Shown here: positions 31,305 to 33,597 of the stretch, one piece after another | Numbering within the stretch: the stretch's first letter is position 1 | Layout of the letters: every line of letters starts with the position of its first letter | Notes under the pieces: generated by a model | Told to the model about the DNA's origin: nothing | What the model saw: only the letters and a program-made list of their open reading frames with translations | Databases searched by the model: none | Program-made: the position numbers and the translations under genes | NCBI GenBank assembly: GCA_964520865.1 | Contig: CAZFOY010000040.1 | Coordinates: forward strand, 1 to 33,597 | Length of the DNA stretch: 33,597 nt | Reading direction: 5' to 3' | DNA from: CAVQCT01 sp964520865 | Lineage (GTDB): Bacteria > Zixibacteria > MSB-5A5 > GN15 > FEB-12

Positions 31305-33521
31305 ATGAACAAGCATATTACGAGAACTAAAACAGGACTATGGCTCGCTCTGGTGGTCGTGGCGGCTTTGCTCGCCTCGCTGATGATCCTGCCGAGTTGT
31401 ACCAACACGCTCAAGGGAGATCAGACGGCCAACCAGAAGCCGATCGTTCAATTCGTCAATATCCCGCCCGCGGGTCAACGCTTCTCTCATAATCCGGAAG
31501 TCTACTGGGTGGGCAACGATCGCGACGGCCAGATCACCTATTATCGCTATTTCGTGGCCACCGTCGATTCAGTCGGCGGCACCAACGATTCAGCCATGGC
31601 ATTCATCGGAGCGCTTAACGATACGATGTGGACGTATGTCGATATCGATCCGACCGCGGCCGATCCGCATACCGCCAACACCATCCAACTGAGCGCTAAC
31701 CTGGCGAATCCGGTGAATGACTACGTGCCTCAGTATGTCTTCCTCCAGGCGTTTGATAATTCCGGTCAGGGTTCGGATATAGTCTATCGCATACTTAACC
31801 GGAATGATAACCCGCCCGCGACGAGCATTCAGTACTTCGATCCCAGAGCGCCGTTTGTGAACGCAGTCTTTCCGGGAGGTGCCATAACCGGACTTCGCCT
31901 CGGATGGAGCGGCAGCGACACAAAGGACTACAATGAACTCGGTCTCACTCCGCCTCCCTTCCAGTTCGAATGGAAGCTGTTCGGACCGTATGAATTCTCG
32001 GAGTTGAATACGCCCGATTCACTCTGGCAGCCGAGCCTTATTCGGATCGTGTTCGTTACCGAAGACGCCCGGATATTCGATATGGGCGACACCCTGTTCC
32101 GCTGTGACACTACGCTGGTCGACACCGGCGGCGGGTCAATTATCGAGGAAGTTTGTGATACGACCGTATTTATGGACACGACGACCAATACGAACTTCTA
32201 TGTCAGGGACACTATCCTCAATGTCGACGATACGCTGTTCACGAACAGGCTGGTCGACGCCTCCACCAACGGCGTTGACTCCTGGACGATGGACACCGGA
32301 GACACTCTGTATAACATCTACAAGAACCATCAATCGGACACCACTGTTACCCTGCGTTTCGTGTTCTGGGTACGGAGTCGCGATGATGCATTTGTAGCCG
32401 ATCTGACTCCGGAGTTCAAGCAGGCGTTGGTCATTGATCCTCGGTATGAGCGGGAAGTGATCGTAGTTGACTTTGACGCCAAGAACTCTCCATACCTGTA
32501 CAATTCTTTCAATCGTGGTCCTGATCCAGCCAGACCGACGTTTGACACTGCAAAGGCTTTTTGGTACAACACGATCAATACCTGGTTACAGCAGAATCCT
32601 GCGACTTCCGGCAAGGTGTTTGACACGACCACGACGATTGTACCCGGTTTTCCGAACTACCAATCGTCGCAAGATTACCTTGTGGTCAAAGATGCCAGTA
32701 AGATCAAGCTGCAGACGCTCCTGAAGCACAAAGTAATGATCCTGTATAATGAAAACGCCAGGCAGGGTCCCGGTATCTTCAACGGCAGTAATGTGAATAT
32801 CCCGGAGATCTTTACTGGGATAGATGCGGGAATCAATGCATGGGCGACATGGCGATGTCCTTACGTGACGTCTTCTTCGGGCCCTGGTGTGTATTCCGGA
32901 CCGTTCGATCTTCTCTATTATTTCGGAGTTGTCGGGTACGGTTGGACCGACTGGTTCGACCAGTATCATCCGGTTCCCCCGATTCCAAATGCGCCGCGGG
33001 TCGAAGATTTCGTCGGAGCGTACAGCATCGATCAGAGTCAGTGGCCCGATATCGAGGTCGACACAGCTCTTCTGCACCAGCGACTGCTCTGGCCCAACGG
33101 GCTGATCAACTGGGAGGACACGATCGCGGCCTTGCCCGAGGTAGACTGGGCCCAACGAGCCTTCGGCACCGAGGTGATGTATCTGTATAAGTCCAAGTAC
33201 GGGCCGAACCATCCGTTCGGGGGTGCCTTCAACAACGAAGGATCGCCTTGCGGACACAGGTATAAGACGAGCCTTTTCAAGACCGTTCACCTGAATTTCA
33301 CGCCTCTGGCGATGAAACAGCCGGAGATGCAGGAGCTGTCCAACGAGATTCTCGACTGGCTCTACGATCCGAATCTCGGCGGACATGGAAAGATCGCGGT
33401 ACCTGAAAACCGTTATCCGGATGCTCCGGTGAAGATCTCGATTCAGCAGGCCAAAGAAATGTACAACAAGCGGATGCAGGAAGATGCTGCTGAGGCGAAG
33501 GCCAAGGGAATCACGCACTAA
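31305..33521 (+). CDS. Large surface-type lipoprotein of unknown function
   Basis: A 738-residue protein whose signal peptide ends in a lipobox (MILPSC, lipidated Cys near residue 32). The first ~150 residues (PIVQFVNIPPAGQRFSHNPEVYWVGNDRDGQITYYRYFVATVD) look like a fibronectin-III/Ig-like beta domain. Residues ~220-350 are Asp/Thr-rich. From about 385 (EREVIVVDFDAKNSPYL) to ~690 an alternating strand-helix pattern with LLKHKVMILYNENARQG suggests a Rossmann or class I GATase-like fold, but I cannot name it. The C-terminal ~40 residues are charged and helical. The start has AGGAAAC and GGAGA upstream. It closes the receptor-PorV-lipoprotein unit and is followed by a strong terminator. A role as the receptor's lipoprotein partner, as SusD is for SusC, is inferred from position only; it does not look like SusD. 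Confidence 0.8.
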   Translation: MNKHITRTKTGLWLALVVVAALLASLMILPSCTNTLKGDQTANQKPIVQFVNIPPAGQRFSHNPEVYWVGNDRDGQITYYRYFVATVDSVGGTNDSAMAFIGALNDTMWTYVDIDPTAADPHTANTIQLSANLANPVNDYVPQYVFLQAFDNSGQGSDIVYRILNRNDNPPATSIQYFDPRAPFVNAVFPGGAITGLRLGWSGSDTKDYNELGLTPPPFQFEWKLFGPYEFSELNTPDSLWQPSLIRIVFVTEDARIFDMGDTLFRCDTTLVDTGGGSIIEEVCDTTVFMDTTTNTNFYVRDTILNVDDTLFTNRLVDASTNGVDSWTMDTGDTLYNIYKNHQSDTTVTLRFVFWVRSRDDAFVADLTPEFKQALVIDPRYEREVIVVDFDAKNSPYLYNSFNRGPDPARPTFDTAKAFWYNTINTWLQQNPATSGKVFDTTTTIVPGFPNYQSSQDYLVVKDASKIKLQTLLKHKVMILYNENARQGPGIFNGSNVNIPEIFTGIDAGINAWATWRCPYVTSSSGPGVYSGPFDLLYYFGVVGYGWTDWFDQYHPVPPIPNAPRVEDFVGAYSIDQSQWPDIEVDTALLHQRLLWPNGLINWEDTIAALPEVDWAQRAFGTEVMYLYKSKYGPNHPFGGAFNNEGSPCGHRYKTSLFKTVHLNFTPLAMKQPEMQELSNEILDWLYDPNLGGHGKIAVPENRYPDAPVKISIQQAKEMYNKRMQEDAAEAKAKGITH

Positions 33522-33545
33522 ATCCGCTTTCGGATAGATCAATGG

Positions 33546-33581
33546 AACAGGGCTGACTTTCGTCAGCCCTGTTTTGTTTTG
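33546..33581 (+). terminator. Rho-independent terminator of the receptor operon
   Basis: AACAGGGCTGAC (33546-33557) pairs with GTCAGCCCTGTT (33562-33573), a 12-bp stem with a TTTC loop, followed by TTGTTTTG. It lies 24 bases after the lipoprotein stop. Confidence 0.92.
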
Positions 33582-33597
33582 TGATGGAAGTCTCTTT

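Overview
This window looks like a chromosomal piece of a Gram-negative-type (diderm) bacterium, assembled from metagenomic or draft data, since a run of exactly 100 Ns interrupts one gene. A lysophospholipid/lipid A-type acyltransferase, a heptosyltransferase-like GT9 enzyme, a TolC-like outer membrane protein, a TonB-dependent receptor with an N-terminal carboxypeptidase-regulatory-like domain and a PorV/PorQ-like protein all point to an outer membrane. The FlgD-type Ig-like folds, PorV-like protein and SusC-like receptor architecture suggest the FCB superphylum, and a Zixibacteria-like lineage would fit. That placement is inference from gene content only. No phage, insertion sequence, CRISPR, rRNA or tRNA gene was found. 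All genes but one are on the + strand.

Layout. (1) 242-3287: a Rad50/SbcC-like ATPase overlapping a membrane-anchored thermonuclease-type nuclease. (2) 3392-4509: two small exported proteins with FlgD-like Ig folds, the second a lipoprotein. (3) 4655-6031: an orphan NtrC-type response regulator closed by a strong terminator. (4) 6331-10441: an HNH nuclease, then trpS-scpA-scpB and an RsuA/RluB-family pseudouridine synthase, a translation and chromosome-segregation cluster. (5) 10532-11026, minus strand: a rubrerythrin-like diiron protein with its own terminator. (6) 11212-13049: an exported, membrane-anchored metallopeptidase overlapping an LpxL-like acyltransferase. (7) 13166-18259: MacA-like adaptor, MacB-type permease without ATPase, TolC-like channel and GT9 glycosyltransferase, tightly coupled. 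(8) 18331-22932: DUF362-ferredoxin protein, a 119-aa exported protein of unknown function, and a large TPR-GAF-like-sigma-54 activator. (9) 22995-26640: PgeF-like enzyme, a multiheme cytochrome c with the assembly gap, and a lipoate-ligase-like protein. (10) 26909-33521: a TonB-dependent receptor with an inserted calcium-motif repeat region, a PorV-like barrel and a large lipoprotein, ended by a strong terminator.

The points most worth following are: trpS, which seems to lack any ATG/GTG/TTG start and may begin at an ATC placed 8 bases after a good Shine-Dalgarno; the seven DxNxNG-type repeats inserted in the TonB-dependent receptor; the small exported protein next to the TPR-sigma-54 regulator, a possible peptide-signal/receptor pair (speculative); and a recurring TTGACT-N18-TATCTT-like promoter pattern, one copy of which predicts a leaderless mRNA. 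I did not find a clearly new defence or mobile system here.
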